Assembly: GCA_021397835.1 (NCBI GenBank)
Contig: JAJFZO010000889.1
Location: 6,510,001 to 6,574,000, forward strand
Origin: Moringa oleifera
Taxonomy: Eukaryota; Streptophyta; Magnoliopsida; Brassicales; Moringaceae
DNA: 64,000 bases
Direction: 5' to 3'
A program made the position numbers and the translations under genes. The notes beneath the pieces are model-generated. The model had not been told where the DNA came from, made no database searches, and saw nothing but the letters and a program-made list of their open reading frames with translations. Below, in pieces: positions 1 through 13,400 of this stretch; within the stretch, counting starts at the first letter, position 1, and every line of letters starts with the position of its first letter.

Positions 1-1
1 T

Positions 2-1087
2 GGATTAGAGCTGGATGTTTTTGTTGCTAGTTCCCTGATAGATATGTATTCTAAATGCGGTTTCACAGAGATGGCTGAAAATATATTTGCTAGTATGCTA
101 CATAAAAATCTTGTTGCTTGGAATTCTATGATTTCCTGCTATTGCAGGAATGGCCTCCCAGAGTTGTCAATCAGGCTTTTTGTTCAGATTCTAGACAATG
201 ACTTGCATCCAGATTCAGTATCCATAACAAGTGTCCTTGTTGCCATTTCATCTGCAGCTGCCCTGCATAAAGGAAAAAGTGTACATGGATATCTAATTAG
301 ACTGAAGATTCCATGTGATATTCATGTGGAGAATGCATTAATTGACATGTATATCAAGTGTGGATTATTAAAGTATGCACAGAATATCTTTCAGAACGTC
401 TCCAGCAAAAACTTGGTTACATGGAATTCAATGATTTCTGGTTATGGATCTCATGGAGAGTGCCTTGGTGCAATGAGTTTATTCAATGAGATGAAGAGTT
501 TTGGTATGACACCTGATGATGTGACTTTCCTTTCCCTAATTTCAGCTTGCAACCATTCTGGTTTTGTGGAGGAAGGCCTAAATCTATTTCAATTGATGAC
601 AGAGGAGTATGGGATGGAACCTCAAATGGAGCATTATGTGAACATTGTTGATCTCCTGGGCCGAGCAGGACGCTTGGAAGATGCTTACAATTTTGTGAAA
701 AGCATGTCCATGGAAGCGGATAGTGGCATTTGGCTATGTCTGCTGAGTGCCTGTCGAGCTCATGGTAATGTAGAGCTTGGAGAACTAGCAGCTTATAACT
801 TGTTAAAGATGGAACCTGGAAGAAGCAGCGGTTACATTCAACTGATGAATCTTTATGGAGAAGTTGATTTGTGGGACAGGTCAGCAGATTTACGAGCCTC
901 AATGAAAAAGAAAGGGTTGAAGAAGAGCCCTGGATGCAGTTGGATTGAAGTGAGGAATAAGGTTGACATTTTCTTTTCGGGAGATTCATCATCCCCAAGG
1001 ACAAGTGAGATTTATGATACACTAAATAACCTTAGAAGGAACATGGAAAGAAAAGAAGGTAAGTGTGAATCTGCTCAGAGCCCTTGA
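2..1087 (+). CDS. PPR protein, PLS class with E domain (3' part)
   Basis: The reading frame is open from the left edge, so the gene starts before the window; the methionine at 44 is internal. About 361 C-terminal residues are present, without an intron. Repeats of about 35 residues carry typical PPR signatures (LIDMYSKCG, VAWNSMISCY, TWNSMISGYG, MEHYVNIVDLLGRAGRLEDA), and the protein ends in an E-type tail (PGCSWIEV followed by a charged stretch). There is no DYW motif. The family binds organelle RNA and PLS members mainly take part in C-to-U editing. Position next to a CTEXP-like gene matches Arabidopsis At2g40720, recalled from memory. The target RNA cannot be read from the sequence. The stop TGA is at 1085-1087. 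Confidence 0.93.
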   Translation, partial: GLELDVFVASSLIDMYSKCGFTEMAENIFASMLHKNLVAWNSMISCYCRNGLPELSIRLFVQILDNDLHPDSVSITSVLVAISSAAALHKGKSVHGYLIRLKIPCDIHVENALIDMYIKCGLLKYAQNIFQNVSSKNLVTWNSMISGYGSHGECLGAMSLFNEMKSFGMTPDDVTFLSLISACNHSGFVEEGLNLFQLMTEEYGMEPQMEHYVNIVDLLGRAGRLEDAYNFVKSMSMEADSGIWLCLLSACRAHGNVELGELAAYNLLKMEPGRSSGYIQLMNLYGEVDLWDRSADLRASMKKKGLKKSPGCSWIEVRNKVDIFFSGDSSSPRTSEIYDTLNNLRRNMERKEGKCESAQSP

Positions 1088-1750
1088 GAGTGAACTTAAA
1101 AAAAGCACCAATTCTGGTTAAAAGATGAAAGTTGTCAAGTGCGCACATGTTAGTGGAGAGGTTTTTGGTTACTTCAGGACAGCCCTAGTAATAGGGAAGA
1201 ACAGTCAAACAGGGCTTGCAGAGCATCAAATTGAATGGAGTTCCAGTTGCTGATTTGATGATCCTCATAAACGGAAATAGCAATCATTCTCTAATCTCAG
1301 TTTGAAGTTCATCAGGAGCCTACAATCAGATCCCGTGGCAGAAATTTCCCCATCTGTAGAGTTAATCCAGCCTGCCCTCCACCAGCTCAAAGTTGTATGC
1401 CTTGTGTGCTTCCTATGAGTAAACAGATTTCCACAATTAATAATTAACAAAATCCATCCATTTGAAAAATACATTTACGTAAATTTGCATGAGATCTTTA
1501 CATTCCGAGATATTTCTTCATTGTGATGTCGATGCGCCCATTTACAAAGGATATTTTTATAAGTGCAATAGAAAGGTCGCACAATCTAGTTGCTGTTTGA
1601 ACAAACATTTTTGTTGCATCTGCTCTTCTGCTCTTCTATTCCCTGAGTGCTTTTTGCTTAAGTCTAGAGATATGACAACTGTTCTTTTGGGTGGCACATT
1701 GTAACTATTGGTTCAGTTCTTTTTTTGACTTTCAGGAGCAAAATGAGCCA
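1088..1750. other. Convergent intergenic region
   Basis: 663 bp separate the PPR stop from the stop of the TMEM87-like gene on the other strand, so both 3' UTRs probably lie here. Short open frames at 1265-1474 and 1489-1704 show no family resemblance. I see no repeat or RNA gene. Confidence 0.6.
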
Positions 1751-4700
1751 TCATTCTCTCTTGTCCTCCTCAAGACCTTCCCCCCGCCCAAGCAGATGAT
1801 GTTCTGCCACGCTTGGCACCTCCCTTTCCTTTCTTTCCAGCTTAGTCGCCATATCTTCAGCAACTATAACACCACTACCAGTAACTGAGATAGTCTCTTC
1901 TTCAAGCTCATCCCCTGTTTCCTCTGAATATGCATATCTGGTACAGTCACATAAACTCAACTGTCATTGGGAGAAACCAAAATGAAGAGTGGGCAAGAAG
2001 ATTTTACCAAAATGATCAGACATAAACAATTATTAACCAAAGGCCATTCTACTGCCTACCAAGAAGAGTACACAACAAGATTTTACCAAACTGATCAGAC
2101 AGGCTAAAAGGGTAAAAATACCAAAAACCCCTACGTCCTATGAAAGCTGAATTTAGGTTGATCAGTGAAAATAAAATCTTCAAGCCAAGTTTAAGTTGCA
2201 AAAGGATCTCCTTTAACTGCCTGGCACTAGTAAATATCATGCCAATTCCATCTTGAGGCCTAATTGAATACTGTTGGCATTAGCCTAGTCTGGGTTCTGG
2301 ATGCAAGCAACACAGAGAGAGAGAGAGAGAGAGAGAGAGGTGACAACTCAGGCAGTTAAATTTCGGTTTTCTTCAACAGATCCTTGCCAGGACTAGTTAT
2401 CTTCAAACATTTTAACCTGTGTGTACTAGATATGATCATACTAAGAAAGTGAACCAACGGGCAATCCCAAACCATAGAAAGCAAATGCCTACATTTTTAT
2501 AATCTAGAAATGCAACATCAGCAGCAATGGAAAATTCCCTGATGGAAGAGCCTACGTCAAAGATATGGAACGCCTTTGGCCCCCAACATAATGGTTTATC
2601 ATACAAATTGCTGTGGGTCAGGTGATGTTAATCTAATTGAGAATGATCTGATCAAGAAAATTAGGTCTAGAATCAGATGCTTATAAAAGGGACAAGTGAG
2701 TATAATAAGTCCTTGACACAGTATCATAGAATGTCAGACTTCCAATCATCAGGTTCTGTAAGATGGCCAGACTGTTTCATCATGGGTGTTAGCAATATGT
2801 TTTATATTTTGCTGCAAATATTTAGATAAGATAAAATACGATCTAGCTTTTTGTTGTTTCAAATAGATTTAGACGAGGATAGGGACAATTCATTTTTAGT
2901 TTTAAGTTTGAATTCAGATTTAGGCTTTGATTGTTTCTTTTTTTTTTTTTTTATAAATTTCATTTCCATCAATGAAATAAGTGAGCAATTCTAAACCCTA
3001 ATATTTTTTTTTTTTTATCTTATCGTTTATTATTCTTCTTCTTAAAAGCCAACAATCAATCAAAGTTCAACCATGTTTATGCACAAAGCACCATGGAAAT
3101 CTCTCAGCAGCTATAATAAATATATTTGCCATGCCATTCCAGGCCCAGCAGCAAGCTGTTCCAAAAGAACAACAAAAGAAAAGAAAAAAATAATAATAAT
3201 AAGGCAAGGTTTGAAAACTTACCTAGTTGGGTTATGGGATGGGGCCCAGAGAATGCATATCACCACCAAGAGTGCAAATGCAAGCAAAGTCCAGAAGGCT
3301 GGAATTATCCAGGCCTTTTGCCACAGTTCACTTAACGGATCAGCTGCATTGAGTTGGAGCTAAACCAACAAAATTCATGAGCTTGATTGTGAGCACAAAA
3401 CATCTAAACAGAAGGCATTTCATTTAAAAGAAAAATAAGAACATAAGAAGAATTTACTAACCTCATAACCAATCCAAGCAGCAGAAAGCAGCACTGAGAT
3501 TGCAAGAGCATTGGTAAACTTGCGGTAGAGGGCAAATTTGGCCATGCTTCTTCTGATCTGTACGCAATGAAGAAAATAGAGTGTCCAACATAAAGTGCCA
3601 GTCAACATGAAGATATACTGAATTGAATTGAAGAACACAGGCCCATTGTACGGGATAAGCGATCTCAACAGCATGGTTGTTGCTAACCACTAAATTACTC
3701 CTTTCTATACAAATAGCAGATTTACTCAAAAACATCTATCCAGATCAAGCTGACTGATATTAGAATCATGTAATTGACAAGACCTTAAAAATTTAACACA
3801 GTGATGTAATGGAGTAATGATTTAGACTGACATGCCATATCTGACAACAATTTATCACTGACCAACTTTCAGAATCTTTATATGTCACAGGAATAAATAT
3901 GACACATACACTGCCATATGTAGCATTTAGAGACAAGGTCCATGATGATATGTAAGCTGTGACAGTATGGAAAAGATGATCACAAGACAGTAAAGATACC
4001 TTAAGCTTCTCCAGGGTCCGAAATAACGAAGAAAAGATCCAAACAATAAAGCAGGCATCCAATGATGAAACAGGTAGTACTAGAAATAGCCTTACTTTAC
4101 CAGAGAAGTCATTGATATTTCCCAAATTTTCAACAAGGCCCAGTGCCTCGAAAACAAAAAATATGTCAAACCAAGAAGGAGTACTTTTTAAGTTATACCA
4201 CCAAGGGTTGGCCGAACAACACCATATCCCATTGTGACCACCAAAAGTGTAGACGTGAGACAGTCTTCTTAATAGCACTAGAGGTAACAGCCCAAAGAGT
4301 GATACCCATTGGTCTGCTTCCTGTTGCATTAAAATTTGCATATTCAAAATACCAGTGAGCCATTTCAAACATTCCCAGACTAATAACCCCTGTGATGCAG
4401 TATTGCAGTTGTATTATATCTTTCCAATATTGTACAAACCAGAGAAACCAAACAAGGTATGCTAAGGACATTAAGCCATAAAATGTCATCAGTGGTGCCA
4501 TCTTTCCTGGAAGATAGCCATCTGGGTTCCTCCACACTGTCCTTCCACTAATTAGCATTCCCCTGAGTTCTGGATCACAAAACATAAAATAAAGGTAGTA
4601 CATTCCAGTACTATTGATATCAATAGTTTGAAGCACCATATTGGCCTCTTCACTTTTTCCTTCAAAGAACGTTTGGATCCGTTTTGGTCCATTGGGGTTA

Positions 4701-5813
4701 TCTGGGTCACAGCGGATGATCGCTTCTCCTACCTTGCAGGATCCGTTTCTGGAAAGTTCAGGAGTGCAGCATATTGCATTAGATTTCAAATAAGCACCAC
4801 GAATTTTGTCCCTGTCCTTGACCTCCACTAGTAAAGCTTCAACCAATCCGGTTTTCTGCTGCATCTCATTCTTCTTTTCGGCAGATTCTTTTGTTCTTCT
4901 GAAGATGATTGACTCAAACCTAAAAATACATATATTGTACAACATATAAGAAACTGTAAAACAGAATACTATACTTCTTAACAATAAAAGACCATGCAAT
5001 TAATAAATGAAGGAATGAGACAATTTAGAAACAACTGATCAGATGATTAAAAAGGAGAGAGGAGACAACTAATCAGAATATTGCAAGAGAGAGACGACAA
5101 GTTGTAGGAATTTATCAGGGCATCATACTTCATGAGATGGAGATCACAACATCATTGCAATGCTCGAAAAGAATATATATCTCTCATTATGATTAAAGAA
5201 ACCGTAAATTGGACTCTTTTTTTCCTGGGACTCAGCATAATAAATTCACAAACTTCCCACACATCAAATGAATGAAGCAAGCTGAAAGAACAGCAAAAAC
5301 GAAAGATCAGAATCCGCAGGCTAACATCCATTGGTATTCTTGCCCTTTTTGAATTTGTCTACGTTTAGCACGTTGATGAGAATTTATGTACTTGAAATGA
5401 CCATTGTTCGTCTTCCAAATAGAAAAAACAAATTTAATCAATCTTAAACGCAATGCACCTTGATTCCAGTATACAAAGAATATGATCACAACAAAATGAG
5501 AGAGGACAAGGAAATAAAACCCGCAAATTTTCCTGGGCAACAGACAGATCAAACAAGCACATTGGCCGAAAGAAGCGAAAGGAACACAACTGCACCTGAT
5601 GGAAGACTTGCCACTGAGGGGCTTGTCCTCTGTAGGAGCGGCCTTGGAGTTATCAATGGGGACCTTGGAGGCGTAAAGGCCCTCACTGCCCCCGTGGAAG
5701 AAGTAGGAATTGGAGCGATGAATGAAGCACTCGTTTTGGTATTCATGGATAGAAGCACCGACTTGGGTGATGGAATAGCAGCACAAAAACATTATCAAAG
5801 CAACACTAACCAT
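1751..5813 (-). CDS. TMEM87-like seven-transmembrane protein gene with internal frameshifts (possible pseudogene)
   Basis: Five exons: 5813-5596, 4919-4000, 3557-3462, 3359-3223, 1937-1751. The N-terminus is a signal peptide (MVSVALIMFLCCYSITQVGA); an in-frame upstream Met in MSYMLHSH is an alternative start. A cysteine-containing lumenal domain follows, then the helical region (MAPLMTFYGLMSLAYLV, FVQYWKDIIQLQYCITG, WYFEYANFNATG, AWIIPAFWTLLAFALL) and an acidic cytosolic tail. This fits the lung-7TM/GOST family, nearest to TMEM87, which acts in Golgi-endosome membranes. Exon 2 carries three lesions: a net -1 shift near 4249, an in-frame TAA at 4190-4188, and a second -1 shift near 4150. Restoring both lost bases gives 520 codons including stop. 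Splice sites and the other exons look intact, so a decayed gene and a local sequence error are both possible. Confidence 0.85.
2314..2339. repeat. (AG)13 microsatellite
   Basis: A perfect dinucleotide run inside the last intron (1938-3222) of the TMEM87-like gene. The rest of that 1.3-kb intron is AT-rich with poly-T tracts near 2937 and 3005 and no coding signal. Confidence 0.95.
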
Positions 5814-6793
5814 CTTATAGAGATAACCATAATGACTATGAAGCATGTACGACATCTCTCTCTCCGTGCGCCTCCCTTGGGAGACGAATCTCCGTGGTTC
5901 TGTGCAGGACACAGCTGAATGAACAAGAGGAATAACATAAAAAGCATTCTGTTGTATTCATATCGGTGAGATTCCACTGCTATACATTAGACAAGACATA
6001 GGCTCACTGTATTCTTGGTCAAAGAAAGACGATAGGAGTGATACTTATTAGGATCTTAGGTGCTCCCAACTTCAACCTCATATTGAAATATATGGATATT
6101 TAGCATGACATAATTATGTGAGTTTCAACTGAAATAATATTAGGCTTTATGCTCTGCTGCAACTTCCGGTCTTGTTTCTCTCTCAGTTCCAGTTGGAAGC
6201 CTCACATGAAACCTGTTAAATTCTCTCTTGGTGAAATCATACTTCCATGTGCTTGTCCCACCAAGCTTCTGTCTTCTGCCATACACTAACATCTCAGGGA
6301 ATGCCATCGACTCAAGCTGATCATAACAATTATTCTGAGAACTATAGGCATAGGAAATAATCACCAACTTTATTCTTAATCTGATAAAACATATCTCTAT
6401 CCATACACTTTTAAGTACAAAGGAATAACAAAAATAACATGGTCTAGGCTGGCACAGACTTCCCTATCATTTATCTGAAAATTAGTGTGCAGACACATTA
6501 CATCCCCAAATACGTTTACACCAGCTACTAAGCTGTCTGTTCAACTACATAAGCTACACCTTATGCAATCAAAACTGAATCACATCCACTACACAGTTTC
6601 TTTGTAAGGAAAACAAAGAAACAACTATTGGTCAAAAAAGAATGATGGTATTACAAAATCAAATAATATGTCAGAGACCAAGTAGCATACAACTCATGGT
6701 GAATTGGATCCATTCTACTTGCATGTGAAACCCAGGCACCAGGCGAGAAAAATGTACAGAACCTTTATCTTCCTTCATTTGGTTTTATTTTAC
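5814..6793. other. Intergenic region with a possible alternative terminal exon
   Basis: The region lies upstream of the TMEM87-like gene and downstream of the SCYL1-like stop. On the minus strand, 6341-6140 is an open frame ending in TAA that encodes about 67 residues, including GRRQKLGGTSTWKYDFTKRE, behind a good acceptor (CCTATAG). It is in phase with a GTGAGT donor overlapping the SCYL1-like stop codon. I do not recognise its product. Nothing else stands out. Confidence 0.4.
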
Positions 6794-9700
6794 TCACATC
6801 CCAGATGAGGATGTTCGGTTAATCCGTTGTACACCCAATTTTGGAGCAGCAGGTTTAGTCCCTCTTCCTCTGCCAGCTGATAAAGGCTTTGCCCTGGTAG
6901 CAGGTGGAGGAGCAGCAATAGCAGCCCAAGGGTCATCGTCTTCATGTGTTCCTGCTGACTTCACATTTAATGGCTTTGATGTACTTATTGGAGCAGGGGC
7001 AGCAATGGAACCCCACAAATCATCATCTTCATTTTTGGTCGCCCTCAGTGAATTCTTTACTCGCGAACTTGCAGCTGAGAGGTAGGAGGGGGGGAAAAAA
7101 AGAAAGAAAGAAAGAAGGAAAGAGTGCCTAAATCAATGGATTTCTTGAATGTCTCATTAAGCAATGATCAGGAGCAAATATGTCAAATTCCTAATGATGT
7201 GAGAACAGTGAGTTTTAGAAATTTATCCAGTACTTGGAAATCCAAAAAAAGAATCAACCAACTACGAAAGTCAACTCACACTCATTACCTTGTACTCTTG
7301 GCTGTGAAACAGGTAATGAGACAGGCCGCTTTTGAGCAGCCTGAATGTTTGCAAGAGCTGGAGATGGCTTTGGCTCTTCAAGGGGTTCAAGATCATCCCA
7401 TCCATCTTTGTCATTTTCATGCTCTTCACGAATGCCATTTTCAATTTCCCCCCAGCCATCTGTTGAAGTAGGGGACACAGGTGCGGGTTGATCCGCGAAG
7501 TCCATGCTTGAACGTGTATGAACTGGTGTTGTAATTGGAGTCTCCATTGCTAGGATTATCACAAAAAACGAAAAGAAAAAAGAAGCTGAATTATCTAGTC
7601 ATAAATTAAGGCAAATGATCAACTAGAAGCACAATTAATCGACAGGACAGCCTAATGAATACATCTTCAAGAAGAGAAGTTTATCATTCACTTCTTTTAA
7701 GATCATTCCCAATAATTAAAGCATTAATTAAAAAACCTCTCATATTCATTTAGCTAGGAGGAAAAATACAATTAGATCACCCCATTTCAAAAGTGGCAAA
7801 TTACACTATCCTCCAAAGGATATAAATAGTACGCTTCTAATTATAAGACTCACAGAACCTCCTCGTTTATTTTTCCTCATTTATTTTTTAAGCTTACCAA
7901 TTTATCTGCTTGCACAATTACTTCGATGCCCTTAATTTTTCATGAAAATCCAACCATAAATTCTATTACAGTCTTATGCCAAACTAAAAATATAATTGTT
8001 TGTTTTTAAAAAAATGAAACACAAAAGAATGACACAACTAGTAAGCTAAAAAGATTAAAACATCACAGATCAAACAAATTGTTTTTTGTTCTTTTTAGTT
8101 TAATAGCCCACAGTATCTTTGACAAATTTAATGACAAATGTAAAAATAATAATAATAATAAAACAGACCAAAACAAAATTAAATTAAATTAGAACAAGAA
8201 AATTAAGGTGTGAAAGGGAGAATCAGAGACAGAGAGGAGCGGTGGCCGAGCGATCCACTGAGAATCCAAATAATCTGAATCGAGAGAAAGGAGACTAGGT
8301 TGGGGATTGAGGGGGATCAACTGCAATCCTTTTAGAGTGAGTGTGGGGCAAAAAGGTGATCATCGAGTTTCTTGAGCAGTGGGGAGACGGCATGGTTGAG
8401 GGCATCGATGGTGCAACTCCTTTTCGAGAAAGAGGAGTCGCCTTGGGTGAGGAAGCGGAGAGGGAAGGACCAGATATTGATCCTAATCATCGGAATGAAT
8501 CACCTATGGTGTTTCTTGAGGCTTATGGAGGTAAAAAGAGAACAATCTCAATCTATCCACATTCTTGATAGGGTTATAAGAGAGATTACTTCGAGGGGTG
8601 GAAGATCTTGAATTGATTACAAAAGGCAAGTAGCAAAGCGCCGGTGCTGTTCAAGGCGAAAGAGAGCACCTCGGTGGCAAGATCAGAGGAGGATAGGAGG
8701 CAAGTGGTGGTGGTGACCTTGGGGTGTCCAAGCTGTGAGCACTAATTTGAGCATTCAATACCGAAGTATTAGTGGAATTCAGTGAGATTTGAGATTAGGA
8801 AGAGGGACGATAATGGGAAATTGGCTTTGACAGGTGGATCAAATCTAAATGGGTCAAGGTTGGCGTAATTAAGTGGTCGGATCACGCGTTTGGGAGTTGG
8901 ATTATGGGTTCATAACCGGGTAGAGAGGCCATATTCAAAGGGTTGCTGAAGCATGAGTCGCGAGTTTGGGCAAGGAAAGTCAAGCCCAAGTTATGGATAC
9001 AAGGTCACGCAAGCCACAAAGCAAATGTCTCAATTCGAAGGGATTCGAGCGCCGAATGTTTATGAAATTGCAAAGTATCGACGATCGTTTGCCTTTTCTC
9101 GATCAATGATGAGCACATCCAAAGTTCACATGGGAGACGCGAGTCACGTTGACCCAAGGGGGACAGACAACGATGATAACATAAGGATTACTAAGGAGGC
9201 ACAGAATGTGACAAAAATGACCAATAAACGCTTCCACAGCATGGACACTTTGATTGGGATGGGGTTGGATGAGCAGATGATGGGATGTGATGCATATGGC
9301 AAAGTAACACGGGAGACGATGGAAAAAAGGGTGGTGGACCCGATTCTCAACTGTCATGAGATGGTTATTGTCAGAGACTTGGGGAGGAGGCAACGGGTGA
9401 TGACATACAACTAATGGGGGCTGATAACTTGACAGTAGGCAGTCCTTAGTCAGATCTGTGGCAAATAAAGATTTAAGGCTGGATTGCACCCTAAGTTATG
9501 AGAGGTGGAAAGGAAGGAAGGATAAAGGAAAAGCTGAAGTTATGGAGACGTGGGAGGTTGTAGGCAATCCAATGCAATTCTTCCATGAGGAACGTAGTAT
9601 GAGTATTCAAAAGGAACAAGAGGGGCCTAGGTAGAAAGAATCAAGCTTAAGGGGCTAGATGGTGTTAGGTAGGTCAAAGGTCTACAATAAGTAGTCAGGG

Positions 9701-10400
9701 TACTGGGTGAGGAGGCCATGGGTGAGGCGATAAAGGATGGGCAGCTAGGGAGGCAAGGAGATGGTGAATAAAGAAGGTGGGAAGGAGGTAAGGAGAGCGA
9801 GTAGGCAAGGTATAAGGTAGAACAGGTTGAGCTGAAACCAGTGGTAACGAAAACACAAAGACAACGATCAATAAAGGAAAAAGGAGTCCATCAAATGGGC
9901 ATGATGAGTAACGCATTGAGGATATCTTTTGTAGGTTTTAAGGATTGGACCTCTGCATTGTTTACTAGAAATAAAAGAAAGTCATCTTGAAAGGGGAGTG
10001 CCCAAGAGCAACATGAAGACAATGGCTAAAGAGGGCCATGGCAACACAATGAGAGAGTTGAGGCTAGCTTTTGCAGTTAACTATGAGAAAAGTGAGAGGA
10101 TTAATGGTAGAGATAGAACTTCAAGGGTGGACCATACACAATGTTTAAGATCAATAAAGAAGTGGGGCAGGGCGCATTACCTACTAGAGGAAGCTTAATG
10201 GGTAATTTAGAATAAGAAGACCGATTTATGTCTTGAATGTCTAGAAGGAAAGGAATCCATTTTGTGTTTGTTTAAGATGGAGAATGATGGGAATGAATGG
10301 GTTTTTACAAGGGTATATGGTCACGGTACAAGTGAAAGTCCACAATAACTATGGGAGGAGTTTAGAAATCGTAGAAGAAGGGGGGATGTTCCATGGGTGT

Positions 10401-10431
<31 letters not shown>

Positions 10432-13400
10432 GGGGAAAGGGAAGAGCAAAGAGGAGGGTTTTAACCTCATGTAAGCGCATGAGTGCACGAGGGAGGGATT
10501 GGGGAGATGGAGTTTCAGGACATAGATAAGGAACTTGAGATGGTGGACCTACCTGTACATGGAAGAAAATTAACTTGGTCAAATTTCAAAAACACTCCTA
10601 CACTATGTAAGATAGATTGATTCTCGCTATCATGCCACTGGGAGGAATTGTTCTCTAAGTTGAGTCGACGCCTGTTGCCTCGCACTACATTGAATCATTG
10701 TCCTATCATGTTGGAGATGAAAAGGATCAAGTGGGGACCGACATCATTTTAATTTGAGAATACGTAGTTGAGAGTGGACAGGTTCAAGTAAATGATACAA
10801 GGATGGTGGGCAAGTGAAATAGTGGAAGGCCACGAGAATTATGTATTGGCAACCAAAATACAAAGTTGGAAACGGTTAGTTAGAAAGTGCAAAACAAACA
10901 ATTTAGTGATGTGGAGAGCAAGATACAGGGCAAATGGAGGGAGCTAGCTGAAAATGATGATTAGCCAATGAGGGGGACATTTGTGAGAAATGCCAAACAA
11001 GAGATTAGACATAACTAGAGAGTTACACGCGCTGATTCAGATGGAGGAGGTGTCATGGAAACAAAAGTCTTAAGGCTTTATGGTTGAAAGAGGGGGACCA
11101 AAATACAAATTTTTTTCACAAGGTTGCTACTGCTCATAAAAGATAAAGTTTTATTGAGGCCTTAAAAGGTGGATAAGATAATGGTTGAGGATCAAATAGA
11201 GTTTAAAGAACATGTCAGAGGACTTTATCAACAACTATACGAGGAGGACAATGAGTGAAGACCACGATTAGATGGTTTGGCCTTCAATGATTGATGCGGA
11301 TACAGGGATGGATTAAGCGACCTTTTGATGAATAAGTTTTCCCAACCTTTGATAAAGTGGGGTAAGGACAAAGCCCCTGGACCAGATGGTTTTACTATAC
11401 CTTTCTTGAACGTGCCATGAAAAGGGGAGATCTTGATGGTTTTTCAAAAGTTTCATGCGTGGTGAGTTCGTAGGCTCGTTGAAAAAGAAAAGGCACAAAG
11501 TATCAAGGTTTTTCGATCAATAAGTCTAGTGGGTTTTGTTTACTAGCTGATAACCAAGGTGATAGCTGTGAGGTAAAGGTGATCATGGTTCAGTTCAAAC
11601 CGATGAAATGAACTGCAATCCTCATAATTTGAAATGAACTGAAACGGATATAAACAGTTCTTGTTTCGAATCAAAACTATTTTAAATATGATCCAATTAC
11701 AATTATGAAAAATTTGAATCAAAACCTAAATCGTCGGTTCATAACCAACGGTTTTGATTTAGTTTCTAATTAAATGAATTTAAAAAATATAGAATAATTT
11801 AATTTAAAATTAATAATTTAATTTAAATATATATATATATTTCAAAACTTGAACTGCTTATGAATCGAAATCTGAACCGCTTTTAAATCGAATCTTAACC
11901 GAAATCAAAATTTAATGGTTCAAGCTCCGGTTCATCTTAACATTGAATCTTGAACCGACGGTTTGAAACCGAACCGAACTCAAACCATGGTCACCTCTAC
12001 AGGGAAGTTGAGAAACGTGGTGGACAAAATGGTTAGTCCAACGCAAAATGCATTTGTAAAAAGATTTTGGATGCATCCTTAATTACTAATGAGGCAGTAG
12101 ATCATCAAATAAGGACAGGAAAGACAAGGGTGATACGCAAACTCAATATGGAGAAGGCCTATGACAAGGTGGCTTAGACTTTGGGCTTTATATGCTCAAA
12201 AGAGAGAGGTGTGGGGATCGATGGTGTAAGTGGATGTAGAGGTGTATCACTTCAACATCCTTTTTTGTGTTGGTAAACAAGAGACCACTAGGTTCTTTCG
12301 TTCATCGAAAGGTCGTCAACAAGGCGACTCTTTCTCATCTTCTCTTCATCTTGGTTATGGAAGCTTTAAATAGAATGTGGACTAAAAGTGTAGCGTAAAA
12401 GCTAATTGGAGGATTTTGTGTGGGACAAAGGGAATCCGAGTCAGTTGTGTCACACGCAGATGATACCATTGTATTTAGCGAGGCAAATTGAGGCGCAACT
12501 AATTAATTTGAGGTGTGTTCTGCTTGATTTTGAGGCGGTCTCCAGGTTAAGGGTGAATTTAGGAAAGAATGAACTCATACCCATCGAAGAAGGGGTGGAC
12601 GGCAAAAATCTTTCATGTGTGATGGGGTGTAAGCTAGGGGCACTTCCTATCCAGTATCTCGGGTTGCCTTTAGGAGCTACACATAAAGAGAAGTGCATGG
12701 AATTCGATAGTGGAACGTTTTGAGAAGAAGCTTGCAAGATGGAAGAATAGGTACTTATAAAAAGGGGAAAGGTTGACTCTTATTAAGAGCACGTTGTCAA
12801 GCTTTATGTCTTTACTCACTATCTTGAGAAACGTGGCACTTAAGTTTGGGCAATGACAGCAAAGAGTTCCTTTAGGCCAACTTTGGGCATGGGAAGGGGA
12901 TCATATGAGATGGGGACTGGGGGGGAGAAAGGTTGCTTAAGGGGTTGACTTCAAAAAGTTGGTACAAAATTGGGAGGTGGAGACCTTTGGGCAGTTTTAT
13001 GAGAGGATATATAGTTGAATACCTAATGCAGAGATCGAAGATGTGGCTACTTGGAAAGCCAACAGTTCTCAAAAGTTTTACTTAGAAATCTATTTTCGAG
13101 GCGACTGAGGAGTTTCATCACAATGGGAGACTGTCATTTCTGTGAAAACTGATTTGAAAGGTGAAAGCACCTCCCAAGGTGGCTTTTTTTTTTTTTTTTT
13201 TTTTACACTTGGCATGTGATGTGGGGAAGGCCATTAAACATTGATAATCTAAAGAAAAGAGGGCAGGTCTGGGTGACTAGCTGTTTTCTGTGCAAGGAAG
13301 AGGAGCTGTTAGTGTGCCACACTTTATTATGGTGGTTGGACTCAGATTATTTGCGAAAGTGTATTATCAGTGCTGGGTGTACAGCTAGAGATGGCAAGAG

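Noticed and set aside
44..46. Methionine at 44 as the start of the PPR protein
   Set aside because: The frame is open to base 2 and the upstream residues (LELDVFVASSLID) are PPR-like, so the gene begins outside the window.
483..1022. 179-codon minus-strand frame opposite the PPR gene
   Set aside because: It is a shadow of the PPR repeats, with no family resemblance of its own.
4147..4254. A 108-bp intron explaining the frame change in the TMEM87-like gene
   Set aside because: The donor (GTCTAC) is poor, the phase does not fit, and the interval encodes conserved family residues.
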